Below, one piece after another: positions 16,052 to 25,857 of a DNA stretch of 41,956 bases (positions are counted from its first letter, which is position 1; each line of letters starts with the position of its first letter). Source of the stretch: an uncultured Alphaproteobacteria bacterium (lineage in GTDB: Bacteria > Pseudomonadota > Alphaproteobacteria > RF32 > CAG-239); NCBI GenBank assembly GCA_944390265.1, contig CALXPK010000037.1, positions 1 to 41,956 on the forward strand, in the 5' to 3' direction. Made by a program: the position numbers and the translations under genes. The notes below the pieces were generated by a model, which worked only from the letters and a program-made list of their open reading frames with translations, did no database searches and had not been told where the DNA came from.

Positions 16052-16325
16052 TTTTTTATCCTTTTTTAATTACAAACTGGCAAAAATATAGCAAAAATAT
16101 CCTCATCTCACCAGAAAATATTGGGACTTACGCACATAAAAAAGCATAAATTCCTCTCTACGGGCAAAAAAACCACCTTAATTTGGATTGTGCAAAAAAA
16201 TAAATCGGCCAAAAGTTAACTTACATTTGCTGTAAAGACAAAAAAAGCGCCTTAAAAAATGTATGGATATAAACCTAAATTTGTGTTATGATGAGGCAAA
16301 TTTAAGCAAATTGGGTATTTTTATT

Positions 16326-17123
16326 ATGACAACCGACAAACAACAATTAATCAACGACGCCATTAACCAAATTGTGGAAAAAGCCTGCAATCAGCAGATT
16401 CAATCCGACGTGGCTTTGGATGAAGAACAGTTGGAACTTCTTCATCAACTGAACATCTTTTGCGTCAAACAAGTGTTAGATGATTTGGAAGTCAAAAAAG
16501 ACCCGCGTAAAATTGCCTATATGGCCAGCCAAGAGCTTAAAGTGGCTTTGGTTGCCTTATGCTTAAGCCGTTCTCTGATGAACCCGCGCGCCCCCAAAAG
16601 CTACAACAAAGAATATTTTGAAGAAAATATCAATATTGAAACGCTGGCCGGCAACACCAAAAACATCACCTTCAAAAACATTTCGGAAAAAGAAGTGGAC
16701 AAGGCTTTGAACATTGAGCTTGTTTGCGATTGGATGATTTATCGTGACAAAGAAGGCAAAGGCATTCGCGCGCTGATGGATGAAAAAACTTTTTATCAAG
16801 ATATGGACGATTATCAAAAAGGTGGCTCACCGGTTTATGAATTTGCCCGTTTTGAGCGCAAATATTATGAACATAAACAAGGCAAAGACCTGGCCAACAA
16901 AGAAAGCGCGCAAGAGGCTTTTCGTAACGCCATTGTCAAAGAAACCGCTACCGAAATTGCCCGCCAACAACTCGCCGCCGGCAAAAACCCGATGGAACTG
17001 GTCAATTTGCTGTTTGCCCCACAAGATTATGACTATGCCGTGAAAAAAATGCTCGAAACGCCTACCCCCACCCCATTGATTGAAAACAAAAAGCTGATTG
17101 AAAACAAAAAGAAGAAAAAATAA
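16326..17123 (+). CDS. Unknown cytoplasmic protein, 265 residues
   Basis: The frame opens at 16263, but MTTDKQQLINDAINQIVEKA at 16326 is the more natural start; the 21 codons before it lie over promoter-like AT-rich DNA. The protein is helical, charged and lacks a signal peptide or membrane segment. Recognisable stretches are DLEVKKDPRKIAYMASQELK, NTKNITFKNISEKEVDKAL, KETATEIARQQLAAGKNPME and a C-terminal short repeat (IENKK twice) ending in five lysines. No family recognised; the Lys tail could bind nucleic acid. It is divergent from gyrA and convergent with ssb, sharing a bidirectional terminator with it. Confidence 0.75.
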   Translation: MTTDKQQLINDAINQIVEKACNQQIQSDVALDEEQLELLHQLNIFCVKQVLDDLEVKKDPRKIAYMASQELKVALVALCLSRSLMNPRAPKSYNKEYFEENINIETLAGNTKNITFKNISEKEVDKALNIELVCDWMIYRDKEGKGIRALMDEKTFYQDMDDYQKGGSPVYEFARFERKYYEHKQGKDLANKESAQEAFRNAIVKETATEIARQQLAAGKNPMELVNLLFAPQDYDYAVKKMLETPTPTPLIENKKLIENKKKKK

Positions 17124-17124
17124 A

Positions 17125-17166
17125 CCCTAAAAAAGCCCCGTTTTGAATAACGAGGCTTTTTCTTTT
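17125..17166. terminator. Bidirectional terminator between the unknown gene and ssb
   Basis: AAAAAGCCCCGTT pairs with AACGAGGCTTTTT (one mismatch) around TTGAAT; both strands end in T runs. Confidence 0.85.
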
Positions 17167-17186
17167 ATGCTTTTTATTCAACCCGA

Positions 17187-17651
17187 TTAAAACGGAATAT
17201 CATCATCCAAATCGGCAGCCGGAGCTGACGGTGTGGAATCCCAACCTGAGGAGGCAGAACCGGAGAAGACATCGTTGCCGCCGGCCGGAGCCCCGTCGCC
17301 GCGACCATCAAGAAGCACCAAATTGCCGGAATAGTTTTGCAAAACAATTTCGGTGGTATAACGTTCTTGTCCGTTGTTGTCTTCCCATTTGCGGGTTTGG
17401 AGTTGACCTTCCAGATAAACCTTAGAACCTTTGCGCAAATATCTTTCGGCAATATCGGCCAACTGACTGTTAAAAATCACCACGCGGTGCCACTCGGTTC
17501 TTTCTTTGCGTTCACCGGAGGCTTTATCTTTCCAAACATCGGAAGTTGCAATATTCAAACTCACAATTTTGGTGCCGCTTGCGGTATTGCTGACTTTGGG
17601 GTCTGCCCCCAAATTTCCGACCAAAATCACTTTATTAATGCTGCTGACCAT
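17187..17651 (-). CDS. ssb: Single-stranded DNA-binding protein
   Basis: A 154-residue SSB that coats single-stranded DNA during replication, repair and recombination. The OB fold covers ~1-110, with SINKVILVGNLGADPKV at the start, TEWHRVVIFN in the middle and GSKVYLEGQLQTRKWED near its end. A flexible Gly/Ser/Pro-rich linker leads to the acidic tip DDDIPF, which recruits partner proteins. The ATG has AAGGTGAT as ribosome site. uvrA, a frequent ssb neighbour in Proteobacteria, is about 4 kb away rather than adjacent. Confidence 0.97.
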   Translation of the reverse strand: MVSSINKVILVGNLGADPKVSNTASGTKIVSLNIATSDVWKDKASGERKERTEWHRVVIFNSQLADIAERYLRKGSKVYLEGQLQTRKWEDNNGQERYTTEIVLQNYSGNLVLLDGRGDGAPAGGNDVFSGSASSGWDSTPSAPAADLDDDIPF

Positions 17652-17732
17652 AATATCACCTTACTTTTTATCTAAATAAATTAAAAAAACTGCTACTGAT
17701 TATATAGAGAAAAAAAGAGAAAGAAACAAAAA

Positions 17733-18860
17733 TCAATAAACCTGTGTATATTCCCCGTTATTCAACCGATAAATGCTGTAATTTACGGGAGATTTCGGCA
17801 TTCCGTTCACAAAAGTTTCTTCTCCCCAAGCCGTGTTAACCGTCATATTTTTAGCCAAAGCGGCCAACTTGTCAAACTTATAAGAATCTGCTTTTTCTAC
17901 CATATCGGCCCAAAGTTTTACCGCCGAATAAGAATAAACACTCAAGCCTTCCGGCTCAATGCCGAGCAAGCGCATTTTCACCAGCGTTTCGGTAAACTCG
18001 GTATTTTCTTTTAAGGTCGGCAAAGAAAGAAAATAGGTGCCGTCGGCATATTTGCCCATTTTTTCACCATAATATCCCTCAACCTGGTATCTGTTCACAA
18101 AAACCGCCAAATTTTTGTCTTCCGACTTCAGCTCTTTGGAAAGTTTACTCACTTCTTTGCGGTTGCCCAGAATCAAAACCACCTTGCTTTTATCGGCCAA
18201 AATATCTTCGGCCAGTTTTTCATAATCTTCATCATAAGAAGTGAAATTATAGCTCTTGAAATCGAGCATTTTGCCGGATTTGAAAAACTCTTCCTGCAAA
18301 GCCGAGGCCACACCGACAATCTCTTTATTGACACCGCTGTATACCAAAGCCATTTTCTGCATATCAAAATTTTTCAGATAATAGGTAAAAAAAGCCAAAC
18401 TTTGTTGTTCACTATTGCCGACCAAGGCAATGGTGCTGTTGGGTTTGTTTGCCAGCTCATAACCGCTGACGGAGGTTGGTACAATTTGTAAAATTTTGGC
18501 TTTGTTATAGATTGCGGCCACGTCCTTTAAGGCATTTTGACAATATGGCCCGATGACCAAGTTCATTTTATCTTTGGGAGAAGAGTTGACGGCAATCATC
18601 TGCGCGGTAGATATGGCCAAACTGTCATTGCACTGATCATCCACCACCACAAGGTTGACTTTTTCGCCGTTCAAACCGCCGTTATGGTTAATTTCGTTCA
18701 CGGCCGTACGGGCACCGCTGACAAGCTCTTTGCCCAAATTTTCATAATCACCCGCCATCGGGGCAATCACGGCAATGTTCACATCGGCCAGCGCCGTTGT
18801 CGGCAGAATTAATCCGCCGCACAAAACTATTTTGCACAAAAGTTTAAACATATAATTCAT
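17733..18860 (-). CDS. Periplasmic leucine-binding-like (Peripla_BP_6) substrate-binding protein
   Basis: A 375-residue type I periplasmic binding fold with a Sec signal peptide (residues 1-25, hydrophobic core IVLCGGLILP, ALA before D26). NIAVIAPMAGDYENLGKELVSGA opens the first lobe, as in LivJ-like amino-acid receptors; GPYCQNALKDVAAIY and VPTSVSGYELANKPN follow the usual ligand-site segments. Family members feed ABC importers of branched amino acids, amides or urea, and related folds act as receptors or as LpoA-like enzyme activators. No permease or ATPase gene is nearby, so an independent sensor or activator role is possible. It begins 69 bases downstream of the AstE-like gene on the same strand and may share its transcript. 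Confidence 0.85.
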   Translation of the reverse strand: MNYMFKLLCKIVLCGGLILPTTALADVNIAVIAPMAGDYENLGKELVSGARTAVNEINHNGGLNGEKVNLVVVDDQCNDSLAISTAQMIAVNSSPKDKMNLVIGPYCQNALKDVAAIYNKAKILQIVPTSVSGYELANKPNSTIALVGNSEQQSLAFFTYYLKNFDMQKMALVYSGVNKEIVGVASALQEEFFKSGKMLDFKSYNFTSYDEDYEKLAEDILADKSKVVLILGNRKEVSKLSKELKSEDKNLAVFVNRYQVEGYYGEKMGKYADGTYFLSLPTLKENTEFTETLVKMRLLGIEPEGLSVYSYSAVKLWADMVEKADSYKFDKLAALAKNMTVNTAWGEETFVNGMPKSPVNYSIYRLNNGEYTQVY

Positions 18861-18929
18861 GAACAGTTTGGTTTAAATACAACCATTCATATTAATTTCT
18901 TTTTCCTTTTTTGCAAGTTTTTATTTGCA

Positions 18930-19880
18930 TCATGCGATTTTGTGCAAATCAGAAAGCGGCACAATCTCGGCCAAAACATCGCCTTCCCAAACGATATGTC
19001 CGGCGGCCAAAATTTGCAACACACCATCCACCTGGGCTTTTACCTCAAGCATTTGCGCTAAGTCGGCAGCATCGGCAATAAGGCCGATGCGCTCGCCTTG
19101 TTTAACCTTGCTGCCCAAGGCTTTTTCCGGCTTGAACAAACCGCAAGCGGGTGAAAAAATTTTGTTTCTTTTTTCAAAGCGATAGATGGAATCTACCGCG
19201 GGTTTAGTTTCTGTTTTTGCAACCAAATTCAATTCTGCCAAAACTGCGCAAACGGCATCATAGACCGCTTTGATTTTATGCTCATCATATTCGTTATGGC
19301 TGCCGCATTCAATCGTGATGTTGGCAACCCCTACTCTGTCCAGCGCGGCATTAAACGTGCCGTGTAGTGAAGGAATACTGGCATCATCGGAATATTGATT
19401 ATAAGGCAAACCGCAGGCTTTGACCATCGGCTCATAGTCAAATTTGGTATAAATGGCAAACGGATTGGAGCTTTTGGATGTGTGCAAATCCAAAACAAAA
19501 TCGGCTTTGGAGGCCAAGTCAAAAATGGCGGCACAGAGGCGCGCGTTGACATCGCCGTCTTTTTTGCCGGGGAAACAGCGGTTGAAATCTTTGCCGTCCA
19601 GCAAGCTGAATTTGCCGAAAGTGGCAAAATATGCCCGTTGCATCCAAGCATAAGGGTTGGCATAAGGCACAATATGCACTTCGCCGCATTGGAGATTATG
19701 CATCAAAAAAGCATGGAGCCGATACAACACCCATTGCGAGGTTTCGCCGCCATGCAAACCGGATTGAATATACAACACTTTTCCGGCCGATGGGGCTTTA
19801 TATACAAACTCGGTCAAGCTCAGTTCGGTGCCCCCGCCGGCGGTTAAGATTTTGTGCTTTTTTATCGAATAATCAATCAT
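18930..19880 (-). CDS. Succinylglutamate desuccinylase/aspartoacylase-like zinc hydrolase
   Basis: A 316-residue M14-like metallohydrolase. GLHGGE gives zinc ligands His43 and Glu46; DLHTSKS gives the third, His133. DFNRCFPGK (98-106) is the family's substrate-binding N-R-x-F-P-G string, and Glu191 in ITIECGSHNEYDEH is the likely catalytic base. Residues ~235-310 form a C-terminal beta-sandwich (LGSKVKQGERIGLIAD, VDGVLQILAAGHIVWEGD) with biotinyl-like hairpins. Relatives cut N-acyl groups from amino acids such as succinylglutamate or acetylaspartate, or trim peptides. The start overlaps the end of the upstream ATP-grasp gene by 8 bases, so the two are translationally coupled. No other arginine succinyltransferase pathway genes are present, so the classical AstE role is not supported. 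Confidence 0.85.
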   Translation of the reverse strand: MIDYSIKKHKILTAGGGTELSLTEFVYKAPSAGKVLYIQSGLHGGETSQWVLYRLHAFLMHNLQCGEVHIVPYANPYAWMQRAYFATFGKFSLLDGKDFNRCFPGKKDGDVNARLCAAIFDLASKADFVLDLHTSKSSNPFAIYTKFDYEPMVKACGLPYNQYSDDASIPSLHGTFNAALDRVGVANITIECGSHNEYDEHKIKAVYDAVCAVLAELNLVAKTETKPAVDSIYRFEKRNKIFSPACGLFKPEKALGSKVKQGERIGLIADAADLAQMLEVKAQVDGVLQILAAGHIVWEGDVLAEIVPLSDLHKIA

Positions 19881-21564
19881 GTATTGCGCCCGTCTTATAA
19901 TTTGTCATCATAAATTGTTGGTTATATTCTTTGCCAAATAAAGATGTATACAAACTATTGACGATTGGCAACCATTTTTTGTTCAAAACCACTTTGTTGT
20001 CAGAAATGTTGAAGGGCGAAGAACCGTTTTTGGCCTTGCCGACAATCCGCAAAATTTGCGCCCCGCTCGGCACTTGTTGTCCTTTTTTCAGGCTGATTCC
20101 GGTCAAACCGACAAAAATCCGCGGTTGTGATAAATCAATATTTGTGCCGAATTCATAATCTTTGGAAAAATCCCATTTCCAAGAACCGTCGGGCTGTTTG
20201 TCCAAAGCATAAATTCCGGGGTTGAGGTCTATCACCGAAACCGCCGTTCCTTTTTGTTTGCCCATCATTTTGATATAGAAAGTGCCGTCGCTTTGCAAAG
20301 ATTGATGATACAATGCATCTGAATGTTCTTTGACTTCTTTGAATATGCTCATCACCTCGGGCTGAGTGCAATCGGCATAGCTGGCCAAAAAAGCCAAACG
20401 GTGAATGCCGACCAAACCGGAATGTTCGGCATCTAAGCTCAATTGCTCGGTCGGGCCTTGTTGACGGTCGTTTACTTCATTAATATAGATATGGTTGTTT
20501 TTATCAATAATCAAATCAGCCCCGCACAAACCGACCTTGCCGCATTTAGCCATCAGCGAGCCGAGTTTTTGCGCAATTTCACCGACTTTTGCGTTGATTT
20601 CTGCCGGAAAGTCATAGCCCAAAGCATTGCCCACACCATTAGACGGGCTGCGGGTCAAATTTTTGTCGCCGATGGCTTTGAGGGAAGCACGGGCGGCCAA
20701 AACCACCGTGTTGTCATCATTAATGCCGAGCTCTTGGCCTTTTCTGAGCAAAGAATAAATCGTATCAGGATTGAAGGCATCATCTTTGCCGCCGAGCGTG
20801 CCTTTGCTCAGGCTTTTGGTCTTTTCATCCGCCACCAAGTTGCCGACAAACATCGACATATTGCTGCAATATCCTTCAATGCACTTGGCAATTTTCACAC
20901 TACCCTTCTGTTGAGCCAAATTTTGCTTGAATGCCTCAAAGTCAGAAACAATGCTGGTACCTTTGCCGCCGCCGCTTTCAAAATTTTCAGCCCCGCAAGA
21001 CTGAATAACCACCTTGCCGCTTTGGCCTTGATATTTGGCATAGAGCTTGTCCATATCTTGCTCGGACAAAACATTCACATCCACCACTTCGGAGGGAATG
21101 AAGCAATCTTGCAAACCGGCTTCAAACAAAATTTTCTGCAAATTGGTTTTTTCTTCAAAGAAAAGACGCAAGTTTTGCTCGTTGGAAGCGACAATATCGG
21201 CTCCTTTGAGTTTGAGGTTGCCGGACCAATATTTTCCGACCGGCGCTTCGACAAACAGCGCCACCTTTTTGCCTTTGACAATTTCTGAGGGGATGGCACT
21301 GACAATTTCATGAATTTCTTTTGGGGTTTCGCTGATACCGGTGGTGTCAAAACCGGGGCTGTATTGCACAATGCCCTTAAAAAGCTGTTGCTTGGGTGCA
21401 CCGCCGGCAATAATGGCTTTGCCGCCTTTGGCCACAACCTCTTCCAAAATGCCGCCGCGTTGCGGATAAAACGCCGGCATCACAAACATAACATCGTCGT
21501 TGCTCAATTTTGCAACCGTATCATCAAACAAAACTTTAACTTTTTTACTCAAATCGGAAAACAT
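19873..21564 (-). CDS. ATP-grasp ligase-like protein
   Basis: 563 residues from ATG 21564, preceded by GGAG; an in-frame GTG at 21576 overlaps that ribosome site. Residues ~1-110 look like a Rossmann-type pre-domain. The ATP-grasp fold then runs from SNEQNLRLFFEEKTNLQKIL (~130-150) through KVVIQSCGAENFESGGGKGT (nucleotide loop, ~190-210) and IAKCIEGYCSNMSMFVGN to GLCGADLIIDKNNHIYINEV-NDRQQG (~330-355), the metal- and ATP-binding E-x-N segment. The last ~180 residues are beta-rich and of unknown type. ATP-grasp enzymes activate a carboxylate as acyl phosphate and join it to an amine or thiol. The substrate is unknown. Coupling with an AstE-like hydrolase suggests a make-and-break amide chemistry. 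Confidence 0.85.
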   Translation of the reverse strand: MFSDLSKKVKVLFDDTVAKLSNDDVMFVMPAFYPQRGGILEEVVAKGGKAIIAGGAPKQQLFKGIVQYSPGFDTTGISETPKEIHEIVSAIPSEIVKGKKVALFVEAPVGKYWSGNLKLKGADIVASNEQNLRLFFEEKTNLQKILFEAGLQDCFIPSEVVDVNVLSEQDMDKLYAKYQGQSGKVVIQSCGAENFESGGGKGTSIVSDFEAFKQNLAQQKGSVKIAKCIEGYCSNMSMFVGNLVADEKTKSLSKGTLGGKDDAFNPDTIYSLLRKGQELGINDDNTVVLAARASLKAIGDKNLTRSPSNGVGNALGYDFPAEINAKVGEIAQKLGSLMAKCGKVGLCGADLIIDKNNHIYINEVNDRQQGPTEQLSLDAEHSGLVGIHRLAFLASYADCTQPEVMSIFKEVKEHSDALYHQSLQSDGTFYIKMMGKQKGTAVSVIDLNPGIYALDKQPDGSWKWDFSKDYEFGTNIDLSQPRIFVGLTGISLKKGQQVPSGAQILRIVGKAKNGSSPFNISDNKVVLNKKWLPIVNSLYTSLFGKEYNQQFMMTNYKTGAIHD

Positions 21565-21868
21565 TTCTCTCTCCACAAATTTGGAAATGCCGCTCGAAGC
21601 GGTTTAAATAAACACAAAAAAACAGATTAAAAAAAATTTAAAATAGAATAACAGCCCCCAAGGAGCGTCGGAGAGAAAGTCTGAAAGACTCTATATGTAA
21701 AATCTCAATATTCATCATAGTGGCGATTGTGTAACATATTCGAGCCGGCTTGTCAATCATTTTGTCTAAAATCAAGCAAAAAAATATGCGGAATCTTGTT
21801 GCCATAAAAAAATTATGTGTTTATATTAGCCACCGAAGAACAAAATAAAAACAAATTCGAGGGCAAAT
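21565..21868. promoter_or_regulatory. Divergent intergenic region, ATP-grasp operon leader and uvrA promoter
   Basis: No gene is seen. On the minus strand the leader of the ATP-grasp gene contains a small hairpin CCGCT-TCG-AGCGG (about 21590-21602), a hairpin AGTCT-TTC-AGACT (about 21680-21693) and GCTCCTTGGGGGC, separated by T-rich DNA. It may be a structured leader but matches no riboswitch I know. Confidence 0.35.
21799..21827 (+). promoter_or_regulatory. Predicted sigma70-type promoter of uvrA
   Basis: TTGCCA (21799-21804) and TATATT (21822-21827) are 17 bases apart, 41 bases upstream of the ATG. I see no GTTC-N7-GTTC alphaproteobacterial LexA box. Confidence 0.55.
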
Positions 21869-24691
21869 ATGGCAAACGATTTTATCGAAATCAAAGGCGG
21901 CAGAGAACACAACTTAAAAAATATTGATGTCAAGATTCCCAAGAATCAGCTAACCGTTATCACCGGCCTTTCCGGCTCGGGAAAGTCTTCTTTGGCTTTT
22001 GATACCATCTATGCCGAAGGTCAGCGCCGCTATGTTGAGAGCTTGTCGGCTTATGCCCGCCAGTTTTTGGATTTGATGAAAAAGCCTGATGTCGATTCAA
22101 TAGAAGGCCTGTCGCCCTCCATTTCCATTGAGCAAAAAACCACCTCGCACAACCCACGCTCCACCGTCGGTACCGTCACTGAAATTTATGACTACATGCG
22201 TTTGTTGTGGGCGCGCGCCGGCACACCATATTCTCCGGCCACAGGTCTGCCGATTGAATCGCAAACCGTGTCGCAAATGGTTGATAAAATCACCTCTTTT
22301 CCGCTCGGCACCAAGCTAATGCTTTTGGCTCCGATTGCAAGAGGCAAAAAAGGTGAGTTCAAAAAAGAAATCGAAAGTCTGCAAAAACAAGGCTATCAAC
22401 GTTTGAAAATCGATGGTGAAATTTATGATATTGAAGAAGTGCCGAGTTTGAACAAAAACCAAAAGCACGATATTGAGGTGGTGGTCGACCGCTTGGTTGT
22501 CAAAGAAGAAATTTCCGAGCGTTTGGCTCAGTCTTTGGAAACCGCACTGAAGTTGAGCGACGGTTTGGTTTATGCCGAAAATATGAGCGATAAAAGCCGC
22601 ACCGTTTTTTCTTCCAAATTTGCTTGTCCGGTTTCCGGCTTCACGATTGAAGAAATTGAACCGCGCCTCTTTTCATTCAACAACCCGCAAGGTGCCTGTC
22701 CGCATTGCGACGGTATCGGTGCCAAACTTTACATGGACCCCGAGCTGGTTGTTCCCAACCCCAATTTATCTTTGTCGCAAGGCGCCATTGCCCCATGGGA
22801 TAGCGGAAAATCGGCCTTTTATCGCCAAACTGTTGAATCTTTGGCCGAATTTTTGCACATTTCCACCCACACCCCGTGGAAAGATTTGCCCGAAAGCGCA
22901 CGCAAAGTCATTTTATATGGTTCGGGCGATGTCTGCGTCCCGATGTATTATTCGCGCTTTGTCACTGAAAAACCCTTTGAAGGCGTCATCCCCAACATGG
23001 AGCGTCGCTTTTTGGAAAGTGATTCGGACTGGGTCAGAGAAGAATTTTCCAAATATCAGTCTGCCGCGCCTTGCGAATTTTGCCATGGCAAGAGATTAAA
23101 ACCCGAAGCATTGGCCGTCAAAATCGGCGGTTTGGATATTATGGATGCCTCCGAAATGTCGATTCAAAAAGCCCTTACCTGGTTCAGAGGCATTGAGCCG
23201 ACCTTAAGCCCGAAAAAACAAGAGATTGCCCATAAGATTTTAAAAGAAATCATTGAGAGATTAACCTTCTTAAACAATGTCGGGCTGGATTATCTGACCT
23301 TGTCACGCCAATCCGGCAGCTTGTCCGGCGGGGAAGCGCAACGCATTCGTCTGGCCTCGCAAATCGGCTCCGGCTTAACCGGTGTTTTGTATGTTTTGGA
23401 TGAACCCTCAATCGGTCTGCACCAAAGAGATAACGACCGCTTGCTTGCCACCCTCACCCGCCTGCGCGATATCGGCAATACCGTGATTGTGGTTGAGCAT
23501 GATGAAGACGCCATTCGCTCGGCCGATTATCTGATAGATATGGGCCCCGGCGCCGGACAGCTCGGCGGAGAGATTACGGCCGAAGGCACGGTCAAAGAGG
23601 TTTTGAAAAACCCAAAGAGCCTGACCGCACAATATTTAAACGGCGTCAAAGAAATTGCCGTACCGGAAAAACGCCGCAAAGGCAATGGCAAATTTATCGG
23701 TGTGACAGGCGCCAGAACCAACAACCTTAAAAATGTCAACTTAAAAATTCCTTTGGGCACGCTAACTTGTGTCACCGGTGTTTCCGGCGGCGGTAAATCA
23801 TCTCTCATTTTGGAAACACTCTGCCAAGCCATCAACAAAGAGTTGAACGGCGCCCGCAACACCACCGGCAAATATGACAAGCTGATTGGCTTGGAAAATA
23901 TTGATAAAATCATTGAGATTGACCAATCCCCGATTGGCCGCACCCCGCGCTCAAATCCGGCCACTTACACCGGCTTGTTTACCAACATTCGCGATTGGTT
24001 TGCCGGCTTGCCCGAAGCCAAAGCCCGCGGCTATAGTGCCGGACGTTTCTCTTTCAACGTTGCCGGCGGTCGTTGCGAGGCTTGTAAAGGCGACGGCGTT
24101 ACCAAAATTGAGATGCACTTTTTGCCCGATGTTTATGTGGAATGCGATGTTTGCAAAGGCAAACGCTTCAATCGCGAAACTTTGGAAATCAAATATAAAG
24201 GCAAGTCAATTGCCGACGTTTTGGACATGACCGTCGATGAGGCTTATGCCTTTTTTGAAAACATTCCCTCGATTAAAAATCGTCTGGAACTGTTGCGCAA
24301 AGTCGGACTTGGCTACATTCACCTCGGCCAACAGGCGACCACCCTCTCCGGCGGTGAAGCCCAGCGTATCAAACTCTCAAAAGAGCTTTCCAAACGTGCC
24401 ACCGGCAAAACGCTTTATATTTTGGATGAGCCGACAACAGGGCTTCACTTTGAAGACATCAACAAGCTCCTCAAGGTTTTGCAAACGTTGGTCGACCAAG
24501 GCAACTCGATTATTGTGATTGAGCATAATCTGGATGTGATTAAAACCGCCGATTATATTGTTGATATTGGCCCTGAAGGCGGCGACGGCGGCGGACAAAT
24601 CATTGCTCAAGGCACGCCGGAAGAAGTGGCAAAATCGGAAATCAGCTATACGGCCAAATATCTGCGCGACAAGCTTATAAAAAAGGCTTAG
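21869..24691 (+). CDS. uvrA: UvrABC excinuclease subunit A
   Basis: A 940-residue damage-recognition ATPase of nucleotide excision repair that loads UvrB onto lesions. It has two ABC modules: Walker [10 protein letters not shown] (~33-41) and GVSGGGKSS (second half), and two LSGGEAQRI signatures. The UvrB-binding/signature region includes [16 protein letters not shown] and [20 protein letters not shown]. The first zinc module reads CPVSGFTI...GACPHCDG, with Ser in place of one Cys, which I recall as common in alphaproteobacteria. The second module CEACKGDG...[10 protein letters not shown] is intact. The stop codon is TAG, overlapping the stop of the convergent gene. uvrB lies 15 kb downstream. 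Confidence 0.98.
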   Translation: MANDFIEIKGGREHNLKNIDVKIPKNQLTVITGLSGSGKSSLAFDTIYAEGQRRYVESLSAYARQFLDLMKKPDVDSIEGLSPSISIEQKTTSHNPRSTVGTVTEIYDYMRLLWARAGTPYSPATGLPIESQTVSQMVDKITSFPLGTKLMLLAPIARGKKGEFKKEIESLQKQGYQRLKIDGEIYDIEEVPSLNKNQKHDIEVVVDRLVVKEEISERLAQSLETALKLSDGLVYAENMSDKSRTVFSSKFACPVSGFTIEEIEPRLFSFNNPQGACPHCDGIGAKLYMDPELVVPNPNLSLSQGAIAPWDSGKSAFYRQTVESLAEFLHISTHTPWKDLPESARKVILYGSGDVCVPMYYSRFVTEKPFEGVIPNMERRFLESDSDWVREEFSKYQSAAPCEFCHGKRLKPEALAVKIGGLDIMDASEMSIQKALTWFRGIEPTLSPKKQEIAHKILKEIIERLTFLNNVGLDYLTLSRQSGSLSGGEAQRIRLASQIGSGLTGVLYVLDEPSIGLHQRDNDRLLATLTRLRDIGNTVIVVEHDEDAIRSADYLIDMGPGAGQLGGEITAEGTVKEVLKNPKSLTAQYLNGVKEIAVPEKRRKGNGKFIGVTGARTNNLKNVNLKIPLGTLTCVTGVSGGGKSSLILETLCQAINKELNGARNTTGKYDKLIGLENIDKIIEIDQSPIGRTPRSNPATYTGLFTNIRDWFAGLPEAKARGYSAGRFSFNVAGGRCEACKGDGVTKIEMHFLPDVYVECDVCKGKRFNRETLEIKYKGKSIADVLDMTVDEAYAFFENIPSIKNRLELLRKVGLGYIHLGQQATTLSGGEAQRIKLSKELSKRATGKTLYILDEPTTGLHFEDINKLLKVLQTLVDQGNSIIVIEHNLDVIKTADYIVDIGPEGGDGGGQIIAQGTPEEVAKSEISYTAKYLRDKLIKKA

Positions 24692-25731
24692 TCCCAGCGC
24701 GAGTTGGTGTTTTTGAAAATGTCTTGCACGGTTTTGTGACGCGTGCTCATGCCTCTGGCGTGAGATTGATTATAGGCGCGTTGAATGGTCAGTCCCATCT
24801 CATACAGGCGGGATTGATGTCGGCCCGAGCCATTTTTGAGGCCTAAGGCTTTGCGCAGATTTTTGACATCTGCGGCGCTGTAATCAAAATTTTGCACAAT
24901 ATCGCAAAACAAGGTGGTCAGCGCATGATGCAAATTCCAATTGCCGGCGGTGGTTTTCTCATTTTTGGCGGCAAAAGCATGATAGGCTTTGAGCAAAACA
25001 AAGGCGGCCTTTTTATCTATTTTTGGATTTGTGTCCGGTTGCGAAAACTCGGCGGCAAAAAGTTGCGGCGATTGCGCGGCCGCCAAAGCCGAAGTGTGTT
25101 GCATCAGCTCAACCAAGGGCTGCATGGATATTTCTTTATATTCATTCTGTAAGCCGGCTTGAAAATAGGTTTCGGCAAACTCTCCCAGCATTTTGTACGA
25201 AACCGCGCGCGTTTGAGCGGCAAAATTTTGCAAAAAAGGCTCAAACTTTTGAAATGCTTCAACATATTCGGCTTTGTTTTTTTGCTTTTTTTCGAGAAGA
25301 GTTTTCATTTTGTAAAAAACGTGCTGGGCCTGCAATTTTTGCGCCGAAGTTGAGATTGCGGTTTGGGACAGTTTTTTGAAAAAACTCAGGTCAAAACGCA
25401 TATAGACTTTGGTTGACAACAGATAGTTCAGATAGTTTAGTTTGTCTTGGTCCGAAAGATTGAGATTTTTGATGTTGGCATGAATCAAGCCGATGGCTTC
25501 TTTTTGAAAAGGTGTGCCGTAATATTTCTTCAGTTTCCAGATAAAATTGCCGTGAAGTTTTTTTTGCGCCTCGTCATCGGCTGTCTTTTGCTGCAAATAT
25601 TCGCGGACTTTCTCATGCAAGACATATACTTTTTTGCCGGTGAACAAACGAATGTTGGGATATTTGGCATAAAAATCCATATATTGAAAAATATTTTGCT
25701 CGGCGGTGGAAGTGGGTGGCATCTCTTTCAT
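24688..25731 (-). CDS. Unknown helical protein, 347 residues
   Basis: A soluble, mainly helical, charged protein without signal peptide or membrane segments. Repeated helix pairs ([60 protein letters not shown]) give it an alpha-solenoid look. The C-terminus ([20 protein letters not shown] then [15 protein letters not shown]) is basic. The start has AAGGAG ideally spaced. Its TAA and the TAG of uvrA overlap on opposite strands (shared bases 24688-24691), leaving no room for a terminator. No family recognised. Confidence 0.8.
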   Translation of the reverse strand: MKEMPPTSTAEQNIFQYMDFYAKYPNIRLFTGKKVYVLHEKVREYLQQKTADDEAQKKLHGNFIWKLKKYYGTPFQKEAIGLIHANIKNLNLSDQDKLNYLNYLLSTKVYMRFDLSFFKKLSQTAISTSAQKLQAQHVFYKMKTLLEKKQKNKAEYVEAFQKFEPFLQNFAAQTRAVSYKMLGEFAETYFQAGLQNEYKEISMQPLVELMQHTSALAAAQSPQLFAAEFSQPDTNPKIDKKAAFVLLKAYHAFAAKNEKTTAGNWNLHHALTTLFCDIVQNFDYSAADVKNLRKALGLKNGSGRHQSRLYEMGLTIQRAYNQSHARGMSTRHKTVQDIFKNTNSRWD

Positions 25732-25801
25732 TGCGGCTCCTTTTGTCCATTTTTCTCTATTATAGCCGATTTATATTGTTTTGCAACATAAAATATAATG
25801 C

Positions 25802-25836
25802 AAAAAAAACTCCCGAAAATTCGGGAGTTTTTTTTA
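25802..25836 (-). terminator. Terminator of the DsbA-like gene
   Basis: AAAACTCCCGAA and TTCGGGAGTTTT form a perfect stem around AA, with T runs on both strands, 22 bases after the stop on the minus strand. Confidence 0.85.
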
Positions 25837-25857
25837 ATTTTGATTTTCCAACGTCAA

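Noticed and set aside
16052-16325. SOS-type operator for gyrA/ssb/uvrA region
   Set aside because: No GTTC-N7-GTTC or CTGT-type LexA box was visible upstream of gyrA, ssb, uvrA or uvrB.
21650-21720. Glycine or guanidine riboswitch before the ATP-grasp gene
   Set aside because: GGAGAG and GGGGGC strings looked suggestive, but the conserved cores of these riboswitches are absent; kept only as a possible structured leader.
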